A stretch of DNA of 10,416 nt. It comes from an uncultured Lachnospiraceae bacterium. GTDB taxonomy: Bacteria > Bacillota > Clostridia > Lachnospirales > Lachnospiraceae. Position 1 is the stretch's first letter, and every line of letters starts with the position of its first letter. The notes below the pieces were generated by a model. The model was not told where the DNA came from. It searched no databases and saw nothing but the letters and a program-made list of their open reading frames with translations. The translations under genes were made by a program, and so were the position numbers. Positions 1-7,363 of this stretch are shown here, piece by piece. Where the stretch lies: positions 1 to 10,416 of the forward strand of contig CAKRWT010000055.1 in assembly GCA_934418125.1 (NCBI GenBank), in the 5' to 3' direction.

Positions 1-74
1 TGGTTCGGAATAGTGTAGTGCTGGCGGTCTATCTCTTGTTTTCGGTTGCTTGCTTCCTTACCGTACATGAGCAT
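1..74 (-). CDS. Possible start of a gene leaving the left edge (hypothetical)
   Basis: On the minus strand, 16 bases after the stop of the J-protein gene, an ATG at 74 (or 68, two codons later in frame) opens a frame that stays open to the window edge, about 24 codons. The residues begin MLMYGKEASNRKQEIDRQHY, which is charged and looks protein-like, but I do not recognise a family. No convincing Shine-Dalgarno sequence precedes either ATG; the upstream bases are a CCCCGGC run. If real, it would be the next gene of the MATE-Hsp70-J-protein operon, possibly translated by reinitiation after the nearby stop. It is too short to exclude a chance open frame. Confidence 0.3.
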   Translation of the reverse strand, partial: MLMYGKEASNRKQEIDRQHYTIPN

Positions 75-90
75 TATGCCGGGGCTTACT

Positions 91-1830
91 TTATTGCTGT
101 GCCGTACTTCCTGTCTCTTTTGGATTCTCTTCTCCCACAATAACAATGGGATACTCTTCATCTGTTTCCGTAGTGCTGGTTTCACCATAAAACAATATTC
201 CACCCGCAAATTTATGCCAGTACCTTTCTCCGGTAATACCTCCGGAGCTCCACGCATTACTTTCCAGGAATTTACTGCAATTATTTCCATCAAAATAATA
301 TACACTTACCTGCCCGGTTCCTATGAGCACCTCCGGTTCACACCAGATGGCTACTTCCTTTTGCTCGGTGGCACCAATGAGAAAAGCATACCCGTCCGGC
401 CTCTCATCCGTAGGAGACCCCTTTTCCAGCCAGTATTCGCCCTGTTGCGAAGTCTGACCTTCTTCCGTTTCGGTCGGATTCCCTGCGTTTTGATTCTGCG
501 TTGTCTGATTTTCCATGGACTGGTTTTCTGTATCCAGCTCGTCTGGGATTTTCCCCGACTTTTCTGCTCCGGTTACCTCCAACAGGTTTTCGCCCATTTC
601 ATACATATCGCCCAACACATAGACACCCTCTGCTACTGGTGTGGCTGTCTGCAACAGTTTCTCCTGGGTTTCTGCCTCCATCATTCCAAGCACCGTAAAA
701 CTCTTCTCCCAAACAGACTGCTGCTGTACCTGGGGTTGCGGCAAACTGGGTTCCACCGATACCGTTATTTCCTCTTCCTCACTCTTTTGTACCCATACCT
801 GCCGGATAGTCCCATATGGCAATAATAGCAACGTGGCTACCACAATCACCGCAGCCGCTATTTTCGGGATACTTCTTTTCTGCCGGAGGATTTCTCTTTC
901 GTAGGCAGAACCCAGCTTCATTCTTACTGTTTCACAGGGACCAAGCAGCCCCTTTTTCTCCCAGATAATCTGCATATTCTTCTGGTACTGCTCTATCATG
1001 TCAATCTGCTGTTTTAAGAACAGGTAAAGCTTCTTATCTATCCTGCAGGTTTCCAGACATTCTGCCCAGTAATACAGGAATTCACCCTGGCACACTGCCC
1101 ACTGGTACTCTTCTTTTCCGAAAAAGTTCTGCCAGTCTTTCCTCTTTGCTTTCTTCTTCTGGCACAGCAGGGCAACCTCTCTTTTCGCTGCTTCCAGTTG
1201 CTTTTGCCCTTCTTCACGCTGCCGCTGTCTTGCCGTCTCCGCGTACTGTGACAGGTTGTCAAAAACATCTTCCATCTCCTGTTCGTTTTCCGGTTCTGAT
1301 TCCGTTTGTTTACGCTCCGAAGATTTCCTTTCTCTCTTTTTCCTGTCTTCTTCCCTTCTTTGCTCTTCCTGCCGCTGTCTTTCCTGTGCCTCTTGCTGTC
1401 TTTCCTGTACCTGTTGTTCTTCCTGCGCCTGCTGCTTTCGTTTTTCTATTTTTTCCAGATGCTTCGCAACTACCGGATTCTCTTCCTGTCGCCTGGATTC
1501 TGGTTGGCGTTGTTCTTCCTGCTGCTTCCGCTTTTCTATTTTTTCCAGATGTTTCGCAACTATCTGGTTCACTTCCTGTTCCGGAGCCTGTGGAATCGTG
1601 ACATTCTGCCGGTCCTGGCTTCCCTCCCAGGACGTATCCTTTTCCAGGAAAAAGCTGACATTCTGCTCCCCATCCGCTATCCGCATTGCCATGGTATAGG
1701 CATCATGGATTTCCTTCCACTTCTCTGGCTGCTCCTCCGGATGATATTTTCTGGCAAGACTGGCGTATGCTTTCTTTATTTTCTTTTTATCCTCGGTAGG
1801 TTCTATTTCCAGAATCTCAAAAACATTCAT
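91..1830 (-). CDS. Membrane-anchored J-domain protein (DnaJ-like co-chaperone) with variant HPE motif
   Basis: The protein has 579 residues. Residues 1-55 form a J domain: FEILEIEPTEDKKKIKKAYASL, helix II with the RKYHP turn, then a WKEIHDAY helix III. The invariant HPD is HPE here (residues 30-32). Residues 85-220 are a very polar Q/E/K/R-rich, probably coiled-coil stalk. Residues 220-320 are mixed and may be helical. One hydrophobic helix lies at about 322-342, followed by a roughly 235-residue C-terminal part that is acidic and N/Q/T-rich at 350-465 and has a tryptophan/tyrosine-rich globular end. The inferred topology is J domain and stalk in the cytoplasm, C-terminal part outside. J domains stimulate Hsp70 ATPase, and the gene overlaps the Hsp70 stop by one base, so that Hsp70 is the likely partner. 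There are no zinc fingers and no DnaJ C-terminal substrate domain, so this is a class C J protein. Its layout resembles E. coli DjlB/DjlC, partners of HscC. The function of the C-terminal domain is unknown. Confidence 0.88.
   Translation of the reverse strand: MNVFEILEIEPTEDKKKIKKAYASLARKYHPEEQPEKWKEIHDAYTMAMRIADGEQNVSFFLEKDTSWEGSQDRQNVTIPQAPEQEVNQIVAKHLEKIEKRKQQEEQRQPESRRQEENPVVAKHLEKIEKRKQQAQEEQQVQERQQEAQERQRQEEQRREEDRKKRERKSSERKQTESEPENEQEMEDVFDNLSQYAETARQRQREEGQKQLEAAKREVALLCQKKKAKRKDWQNFFGKEEYQWAVCQGEFLYYWAECLETCRIDKKLYLFLKQQIDMIEQYQKNMQIIWEKKGLLGPCETVRMKLGSAYEREILRQKRSIPKIAAAVIVVATLLLLPYGTIRQVWVQKSEEEEITVSVEPSLPQPQVQQQSVWEKSFTVLGMMEAETQEKLLQTATPVAEGVYVLGDMYEMGENLLEVTGAEKSGKIPDELDTENQSMENQTTQNQNAGNPTETEEGQTSQQGEYWLEKGSPTDERPDGYAFLIGATEQKEVAIWCEPEVLIGTGQVSVYYFDGNNCSKFLESNAWSSGGITGERYWHKFAGGILFYGETSTTETDEEYPIVIVGEENPKETGSTAQQ
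1429..1560 (-). repeat. Tandem 42-bp coding repeat in the J-protein stalk
   Basis: Two 42-bp copies lie at 1519-1560 and 1429-1470, exactly 90 bp apart. Both encode the identical 14 residues VAKHLEKIEKRKQQ (residues 91-104 and 121-134). I count three base differences between the copies, all at synonymous positions. The flanking stalk is also rich in Q, E and R and looks partly duplicated. This fits expansion of a coiled-coil stalk by internal duplication, followed by retention of the protein sequence. Confidence 0.85.
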
Positions 1831-3641
1831 TACCTGTCGTCTTCCCCATCATCCCAGTTTTGAAACATTTCATCTACTTCCCGTTCTTCTTCATCCTCTT
1901 CGGTGTACCAGCTGCCGTCTAACAGTTCCTCTTCTTCCAGCCCGCAGCTGCCCTGCAGATACTGCTCCACGGTTGCCAGGAATACCATCAGATATTTCCG
2001 CACCTTAGGTATCTGATAAGGATTTTCTTTCATCGTATGGACGAAATACTGTACTCTCCTGGAAATTTCCTCTTTGAAATTATTGTTGCACTGCATGAAA
2101 AGCCTTTCGCCCCATGCCACCACGTATTTATTTTCCTCCTGATCCATCGGACTCATCTTCAACTGCTCGTAAGACTTCAGCTTCTGGTCTATCTCTTCCT
2201 GACTCATTCCCAATTCCTTATTGACAATGATAAGCTGCCTCTTTTCCCCGGTAAGCGGAATTTCGATATCCACCTCTAACACACCATTGATGTCGTAGGT
2301 ATAACGCACCTTAATTTTGACGGTTCCCTTCGGTCTTGGTGGAATGTCAAATTCCATGTGCCCCAGCAAAATGTTGTCTTTCTCATACATCGCCTCGCCC
2401 TGGTAAACCTTGTAATCTATCTTTGTCTGGTTATCAAAAGAATTCACATATACCGCTTCCTTGCTGCACGGAAGAGCTGTATTTCTGGGAATAATGCAAG
2501 ACATCAGTGCCATATCAGGGTCTGCCTCATTGTGGATACCTGTTCCCAGTGAAAAAGGACAGATGTCTGTCAGAAGCATATCCTTTACTTCCTCTTCTCT
2601 TTCCTTTATCCCTGCACATACTCCGGCACCCAGTGCCACCATATAATCCGGGTACATTGTCTCCATCTGTACACTTCCCAGAAGATGGCGCAGATACTGC
2701 TGCACTACCGGCATCTTGCAGGAACCGCCCACCAGCACAACATAATTCAATTCCAACAGGTTCTCTATCTTCCCATCGGTAAGGACACGCCTTACCGGTC
2801 TGCTTACCCGTTCAAACAATTCTGCCCCTATGGTTACAAGGTCTTTCCTGGAAACCTCCAGTTTCGCATTTCCCTGTTCACAGGTTACCACCATCTCGGC
2901 AGTTTTGCTTTCCGTCAGGTCTCTCTTACACTTTTCTGCACTGTTTCGTAACAAAGCTTTGGTTTCCGGCGTAAGCTTGCCGGGTTCCCAGCCACAACTG
3001 CTTACAAAATGTCTTGCCAGTGCATCGTCAAAGTCCTGACCGCCAAGATGATTATCCCCGCTTACCGCCAGTATCTCAATGACATTGTCAAAGCACTCCA
3101 CCAAAGACACATCCAGCGTACCGCCGCCAAAGTCAAATACCATAATGGCAGCGTCCTCTTCCTCATTCTTCTGCTGACAGGCAAGTGCTGCTGCCGATGG
3201 CTCATTTATAATACGTTCCACCTTAAGTCCCGCCAGTACGCCTGCCCGCTTCGTGGCATTCCGCCCCATATCATTAAAATAAGCCGGCACACTGATAATT
3301 GCCTCTTCTACCGGCTCCTGCAGATACGCCTCTGCATCTTCTTTTAATTTCCTAAGCACAAATGCCGACAGTTCCTCCGGTCGGTACTCCTTATTTGCCA
3401 GCTTATAAGTCCTGGAAGTCCCCATAAACCGCTTGAAAATACTTGCCGTATTCTCCGGGTGTGACATAAGCCTTTCCTTTGCTGTCTTTCCCACATAGAC
3501 CGTTCCATCCTCGTCAAAGCTTACCACACTGGGAGTCAGATACTCCCCAAAAGCATTGGGAATCAGTTTACTCTCTCCATCCTCCCATACCGCTGCCAGA
3601 CTGTTTGTTGTTCCCAAATCAATTCCTATAATTCGCCCCAT
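1830..3641 (-). CDS. Hsp70-family chaperone, HscC/DnaK-like paralogue
   Basis: The protein has 603 residues from the ATG at 3641, which has AGGAGG seven bases upstream. A longer in-frame start at 3671 adds ten residues before the conserved GRIIGIDLGTTNS and is less likely. Visible Hsp70 landmarks are phosphate-1 GIDLGTTNS (6-14), RIINEPSAAAL near 143, phosphate-2 FDFGGGTLDVS (169-179), adenosine motif VVLVGGSCKMP (301-311), the interdomain linker DMLLTDI (354-360) and a beta substrate-binding domain to about 480. A helical lid follows, ending in a strongly acidic tail. It is an ATP-driven peptide-binding chaperone in the cytosol. The lid is divergent and lacks the EEVD or DnaK-type tail. Arg143, equivalent to DnaK Arg167 that contacts the J-domain HPD, is kept. 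There is no grpE or heat-shock repressor gene nearby and no CIRCE element upstream, so it is probably a specialised paralogue rather than the housekeeping DnaK. Confidence 0.93.
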   Translation of the reverse strand: MGRIIGIDLGTTNSLAAVWEDGESKLIPNAFGEYLTPSVVSFDEDGTVYVGKTAKERLMSHPENTASIFKRFMGTSRTYKLANKEYRPEELSAFVLRKLKEDAEAYLQEPVEEAIISVPAYFNDMGRNATKRAGVLAGLKVERIINEPSAAALACQQKNEEEDAAIMVFDFGGGTLDVSLVECFDNVIEILAVSGDNHLGGQDFDDALARHFVSSCGWEPGKLTPETKALLRNSAEKCKRDLTESKTAEMVVTCEQGNAKLEVSRKDLVTIGAELFERVSRPVRRVLTDGKIENLLELNYVVLVGGSCKMPVVQQYLRHLLGSVQMETMYPDYMVALGAGVCAGIKEREEEVKDMLLTDICPFSLGTGIHNEADPDMALMSCIIPRNTALPCSKEAVYVNSFDNQTKIDYKVYQGEAMYEKDNILLGHMEFDIPPRPKGTVKIKVRYTYDINGVLEVDIEIPLTGEKRQLIIVNKELGMSQEEIDQKLKSYEQLKMSPMDQEENKYVVAWGERLFMQCNNNFKEEISRRVQYFVHTMKENPYQIPKVRKYLMVFLATVEQYLQGSCGLEEEELLDGSWYTEEDEEEREVDEMFQNWDDGEDDR

Positions 3642-3648
3642 ACACATT

Positions 3649-3654
3649 CCTCCT
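3649..3654 (-). promoter_or_regulatory. Ribosome binding site that fixes the Hsp70 start
   Basis: A perfect AGGAGG on the minus strand lies seven bases before the ATG at 3641. It sits inside the ten extra codons of the longer reading frame, so the internal ATG is the natural start. Confidence 0.85.
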
Positions 3655-3714
3655 GTTATTTCCTCTATCATGCCCTGATTCCGGTCACTTTTACAACCTT
3701 GTCAGCCCTATCCA

Positions 3715-5067
3715 TTATTCCCTCTGTACCTGCTTTCGCACGAAATAAAAACAAGTCGCCTGCATCAGAATCGTCAGAAGCCATGACACCGGATAGGAAA
3801 TAAACAACACTGCCAGGGAACGGTGCGCTGGGAAAATCAGATAAATCCAGACAATTCTCGTTCCTACTGTACCGATAATGGACAGCACCATCGGTACACT
3901 CGACCTTCCCATGCCCCGCAAGCACCCCGGAATCAAATCCATGATACCGCAAAGAAAATACGTCAGCGTGGTATACAGTAAGATTTCCATGCCACAGGCA
4001 ATAACCTGTTCATCCTTCGTATAAATATGTAACAGTTCCTCTCCGAAAAGATTGGCACTGCCGCCTAACACAAGTCCCACAACCACCGTCAGAATCAAAC
4101 AGTCCACAAGTACCCTGTCAATTCGCTTCTTATCGCCCACGCCGTAGTTCTGGCTGGTAAAACTCATACAAGCCTGTGAAATGGAATTCACAGACACATA
4201 CAAAAATCCGAAAATATTATTTGCCGCCGTATAGCCCGCCATGGCAATAGAACCAAACGAATTTACTGAAGACTGTAACAACACATTAGAAAAAGTAATT
4301 ACCGTACTCTGTATCCCCGCCGGAATCCCCACCTGAAATATCTGTCTGAGATAAATCCAGCGGATTTTCAACAATGACCATTTTAACTGATAACTGTTTG
4401 ATGTAGCAGCAAGGCAGGAAAGCACCATCACGCAGGATAACATCTGTGAAATCACCGTTGCAATGGCAACTCCAGCCACTCCCAGATGACACACAATCAC
4501 CAGGAACAGATTCAGCACCGCATTGGCTGCCCCGGAAATAATCAGAAACAGCAACGGACGCTTCGTATCCCCAACAGCCCGCAGAATCGCCGCACCATAG
4601 TTATACAGCATGAAAAACGGCATTCCCACAAAATATATCTTCATATAAAGAGCCGACTGGTCAATCACATCCTCCGGCGTATCCATCAGTTCCAGTGCTT
4701 CCCTGGAAAAAAGCAGCCCCATGACCGCCATAACACACCCGCTTATCAGGGCAAACAGAATTGCCGTATGTACTGTCTCCGACATTTCCCGGCTCTTTCC
4801 GGCAGCATAATATCTGGCAGCCAGCACATTCGCCCCCAGCGACACCCCGATAAACAGATTCGTAAACAGATTGATTAATGCCGTGGTAGAACCTACCGCC
4901 GCCAACGCCTGGCTGCCTGTAAACCTACCTACTACAATAATATCCACCGCATTAAATAAAAGCTGTAAAATGCTGGAAAGCATCAGAGGCAAGGCAAAAG
5001 AAATCAGCTTGTCCATGATGCTTCCGTGACACATATCAATTTCGTATTTATTTGCTTTTGTTCCCAT
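3715..5067 (-). CDS. MATE-family multidrug/cation efflux transporter
   Basis: The protein has 450 residues, the usual length for this family, with about twelve hydrophobic helices in two similar halves. Recognisable MATE features are the opening MDKLISFALPLMLSSILQLL, the segment FNAVDIIVVGRFTG in the first helices, YAAGKS after helix two, and the GAAILRAVGDTKRPL loop near residue 160. The second half repeats this with IPAGIQSTVITFSNVLLQS, SQACMSFTSQNYGVGDKKR and PGCLRGMGRSS. Such proteins export organic cations, drugs or metabolites by Na+ or H+ antiport in the cytoplasmic membrane. The substrate cannot be read from the sequence. The start has AGGAAG seven bases upstream and a promoter at 5101-5130. 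The Hsp70 gene follows after 73 bases on the same strand, so co-transcription is plausible. Confidence 0.95.
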   Translation of the reverse strand: MGTKANKYEIDMCHGSIMDKLISFALPLMLSSILQLLFNAVDIIVVGRFTGSQALAAVGSTTALINLFTNLFIGVSLGANVLAARYYAAGKSREMSETVHTAILFALISGCVMAVMGLLFSREALELMDTPEDVIDQSALYMKIYFVGMPFFMLYNYGAAILRAVGDTKRPLLFLIISGAANAVLNLFLVIVCHLGVAGVAIATVISQMLSCVMVLSCLAATSNSYQLKWSLLKIRWIYLRQIFQVGIPAGIQSTVITFSNVLLQSSVNSFGSIAMAGYTAANNIFGFLYVSVNSISQACMSFTSQNYGVGDKKRIDRVLVDCLILTVVVGLVLGGSANLFGEELLHIYTKDEQVIACGMEILLYTTLTYFLCGIMDLIPGCLRGMGRSSVPMVLSIIGTVGTRIVWIYLIFPAHRSLAVLFISYPVSWLLTILMQATCFYFVRKQVQRE

Positions 5068-5100
5068 TGTTCTTCTTCCTGTCTTTTCCTTGATACCCCT

Positions 5101-5130
5101 ATTATATACTCTCCCTCGGAAGTTTTACAA
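5101..5130 (-). promoter_or_regulatory. Predicted vegetative (sigma-A type) promoter of the MATE-Hsp70-J-protein operon
   Basis: On the minus strand, TTGTAA (5130-5125) is followed after 18 bases by a perfect TATAAT (5106-5101). Transcription would start near 5094, leaving a short leader of about 25 bases before the MATE ATG at 5067. The -35 matches four of six consensus bases. Confidence 0.65.
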
Positions 5131-5171
5131 TGAAACCTTTTCAGATTACTGCGGCTTTATCGACGGATTTT

Positions 5172-5239
5172 CAGTATGCAATGTTAAACGCTGCCCATCT
5201 TGGCACAGAAAGCAGAAAAAATCTGTACATTGCATCCTG
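5172..5239. repeat. 13-bp near-perfect inverted repeat upstream of the MATE promoter
   Basis: CAGTATGCAATGT at 5172-5184 is repeated in inverted orientation at 5227-5239 (reads CAGGATGCAATGT on the other strand), 12 of 13 bases matching, with 42 bases between. It could form a stem in the transcript from the gene at 5344-6918, or act as a paired protein-binding site upstream of the MATE promoter. The long loop and absence of a T-tract argue against a simple terminator. Confidence 0.5.
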
Positions 5240-5330
5240 CTATGACCTGTGACAACCCCTTTTCAATCGCAATAAATTTTACAATTCTGACCCGTTCACT
5301 TTCCTCTTTTGATAGATGCATGCTCAACAT
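5184..5330 (-). pseudogene. Small 48-codon ORF; N-terminal remnant resembling an acyltransferase-3 protein
   Basis: An ATG at 5330, preceded by AAGGAAAGG, opens 48 codons ending at TAA 5184. The first part, LSKEESERVRIVKFIAI, resembles the cytoplasmic N-terminus and start of the first helix of acyltransferase-3 family membrane proteins, which often begin with K/S-E-rich residues followed by a hydrophobic IVKF(I/P)-like helix. The rest (VIAGCNVQIFSAFCAKMGSV) does not continue that family, so I read this as the truncated 5' end of such a gene joined to other DNA. It lies directly downstream of the membrane-protein gene ending at 5344. Family recognition is from memory of the pattern only; an unrelated small protein is possible. 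Confidence 0.35.
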
Positions 5331-5343
5331 GCCTTTCCTTTTT

Positions 5344-6918
5344 CTATTTGCTTCCGTATTCAACCCTCACTGAGTTTAAGTGAAACAGCGCAGCAACATC
5401 TTTATTCGTCTGGCAATCAGCATCTTCACTGATGCCCTGCGGATAAGTCGCCTGTGTAAGTGGCATCCCCGGCATTTTTATGTAGACATCTGTTCCTTTC
5501 TCCGCAGTTTCCAGAGCCTCCAATACATCTTTGCGCAGGGTAAAAACTTCCTGCACCGTTCCGTTTGAGATCTCTTTAATCAATACAAAAGAGTATCCCG
5601 AGGAAATCTCTTCCGGCTGATCATACAGAAGAAGAAAACTGCCAGTACATATAATAAGTCCACACACAATTCCGGCCAAACGTATATCATTATTCCGCTT
5701 TCCTTTTTTTTGAAAGAACTGCAGAATGTACTGTACCATATACATTATGGCAAACAAAAGGGAATAGCGAATCTCCAAATCAGCCACATACCGCGTCCTG
5801 TCATTAGAAAGCCCGCCGCCATGATATCCTAATATCACCGGGAAAATGCACAGAAAATGACTGACCAGAACAGACCCAGCCACAAACAGTACCCCAATCC
5901 ATGTAAGCTGACGTCTGGTTCTGGCTACCCTCACATCAGAATAAATACAGACCAGGACCAGCAGCACCGCCAATGCAATAAATACCGGATCATGCCATAT
6001 CCGTCCAAGCTCTTCTTTCTGAACTCTAAAAGTGTCCTTTATGGCATCCGCCACACCATAACTAACTTCCCCCATGGTGGCCTGGCTTCTTCTCAAACTG
6101 CCCGGAGCGGTGACATTGATAACCGCACCGCAAAATGAGAGCAGAAACGGACAAACATCCCAAACATGAATCGGCTTCCTTCCCGGTTCCGCCGATAATA
6201 TCAAAACCAGTATTGCAATCAGCAGCCATGAACAGACAAAAGACGCCACCTGCGGACTGACTCCGGATGCCATAAATCCAAACAGCATAGAGCAGATATA
6301 ATAACCCTTGCTTTTTTCTTTGCAATTCGCTAACAGCAGGCAGCCAATCGAAACAAACAGACCGCCTATACCGATCAAATAACCTAAAGCCGCCGTATAC
6401 CAGTAAAACAGTTCTTTTCCCACCCATGTTCCCGGCAGTCCCAATGCGGCGAACAACAATACAGCGTAAAGAAACAGCTTTTTATTCCAGCAGCAATGCC
6501 TGTCACTTTGAAGAACCGGACCATCCGAATAATTTATCACTGCATTTACCATAAAATACAAAGAACCCAGGAAAAAGAGGGAAAGAATTACCATGCCAGC
6601 CCGGAATCCGTCCAATCCGAAACGGCTGAATGGCATAATAGTAAACAGGAACAGGTTCGTCGTATATGCACCCTGCCAGTCCATGAAATAGTTCCATGCC
6701 GCATAGAGCGGTCCGCGAACCGGCCCTACGCTCTCGCTTAAATAGGCTGATCCACTTTCGACAATAAAATCATCCGCTGCCGGATAGGTATATCCCGCAC
6801 CAATTAATAAAGGAACGGCCAGCATCAAAACAGCACACACTGTCAATACCGTAATAATCCATTCACCAGCTTTTTTTCTTTTATCCACTCTTTTCCCTCT
6901 CCTCTCTTGTGCATTCAT
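5344..6918 (-). CDS. Polytopic membrane protein, possible GT-C-type glycosyltransferase or DUF6056-like
   Basis: The protein has 524 residues with about ten or more hydrophobic helices, beginning at about residue 19. After the first helix comes an outside loop with YTYPAADDF (43-51), followed by WNYFMDWQGAYTTN (75-88). A di-acid pair in the first external loop and an aromatic second loop are typical of GT-C sugar transferases and of related polytopic proteins of unknown function such as DUF6056. The last ~95 residues after the final helix form a soluble domain, probably outside. The role may lie in cell-surface polysaccharide or teichoic-acid decoration, but no partner genes are nearby. Start choice is open: the ATG at 6918 has only a weak ribosome site, whereas a GTG at codon 11 (6888) follows the strong GAGAGGAGAGGG; the shorter protein would have 514 residues. 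Confidence 0.8.
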   Translation of the reverse strand: MNAQERRGKRVDKRKKAGEWIITVLTVCAVLMLAVPLLIGAGYTYPAADDFIVESGSAYLSESVGPVRGPLYAAWNYFMDWQGAYTTNLFLFTIMPFSRFGLDGFRAGMVILSLFFLGSLYFMVNAVINYSDGPVLQSDRHCCWNKKLFLYAVLLFAALGLPGTWVGKELFYWYTAALGYLIGIGGLFVSIGCLLLANCKEKSKGYYICSMLFGFMASGVSPQVASFVCSWLLIAILVLILSAEPGRKPIHVWDVCPFLLSFCGAVINVTAPGSLRRSQATMGEVSYGVADAIKDTFRVQKEELGRIWHDPVFIALAVLLVLVCIYSDVRVARTRRQLTWIGVLFVAGSVLVSHFLCIFPVILGYHGGGLSNDRTRYVADLEIRYSLLFAIMYMVQYILQFFQKKGKRNNDIRLAGIVCGLIICTGSFLLLYDQPEEISSGYSFVLIKEISNGTVQEVFTLRKDVLEALETAEKGTDVYIKMPGMPLTQATYPQGISEDADCQTNKDVAALFHLNSVRVEYGSK

Positions 6919-6980
6919 TCCGTCTTTCTATCGTCATTATTTATTGTTTAGAACAGATAACATCTGCCGCTTCATCAAGC

Positions 6981-7363
6981 TTAAAAGCTCTGTACTGGTT
7001 CAAACCAACAAAATTCGTTTGTAATTTCGTCCCTTATTACCTTATATGCCTGGCAATGCCCCTTCTCATCCTGTTCCTTTGCGTTTGACAGACCGTCGGC
7101 AAAAAACCAGTAATAATTATCATAGAAATCTTCATGAACGCCATATAGAACAAGGCTGCAAACAAAAACCCGATAACAGAAAGACTCAAAAAGTAGGTTT
7201 TTACCTGCACAATCTTCCTTGTTTTGGCAATATAGGCACTAGAAAGGATGCAGACAAAAGCACAATAAATTATTGCCGCTGGTCACAATACTCCAAACGC
7301 TCCTCCTATCTCCAATACCGCCATACTGACCGCAATGTGATGTGGTCTTGCCAGCCACGAAGA
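6981..7363 (-). pseudogene. Decayed membrane-protein gene in two frames
   Basis: No intact gene fits this stretch, but two minus-strand frames look like former coding sequence. One frame runs from about 7363 to a TAA at 7037. It reads SWLARPHHIAVSMAVLEIGG, then a TGA at 7285-7283, then two clear hydrophobic helices (IIYCAFVCILSSAYIA and YFLSLSVIGFLFAALFYMAF). A second frame, open from 7238 to a TAA at 6981, reads DFYDNYYWFFADGLSNAKE and ends CWFEPVQSF, with protein-like composition. A stop plus a frameshift in one membrane-protein gene would explain both. I do not recognise the family; it could have been a relative or neighbour of the membrane protein downstream. Confidence 0.4.

Noticed and set aside
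1256..1699. Cys/Ser/Phe-rich plus-strand open frames of 147-185 residues
   Set aside because: They are the antisense of the Q/E/K/R-rich stalk of the J protein; the low-complexity composition removes stop codons from the opposite strand.
3642..3671. Longer Hsp70 start at 3671 (ten extra residues)
   Set aside because: The AGGAGG at 3649-3654 lies within this extension and points to the ATG at 3641, directly before the conserved nucleotide-binding motif.
3642..3714. Weak promoter (TTGTAA, 18 bases, CATGAT) in the gap before the Hsp70 gene
   Set aside because: The -10 matches only four of six bases and the gap is short; not enough to call, though a secondary promoter is possible.
3668..3952. 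A 94-codon minus-strand frame with acidic stretches
   Set aside because: It lies almost wholly inside the C-terminal part of the MATE gene in another frame, whose membrane-protein reading is clearly right, and has no ribosome site.
4486..4878. Plus-strand 130-codon frame rich in H, N, Q and R
   Set aside because: It is a shadow of the MATE gene's hydrophobic codons read in antisense.
5068..5343. Search for a CIRCE or other heat-shock operator upstream of the chaperone operon
   Set aside because: No TTAGCACTC-N9-GAGTGCTAA element or close variant is visible; the 13-bp inverted repeat at 5172-5239 is unrelated in sequence and spacing.
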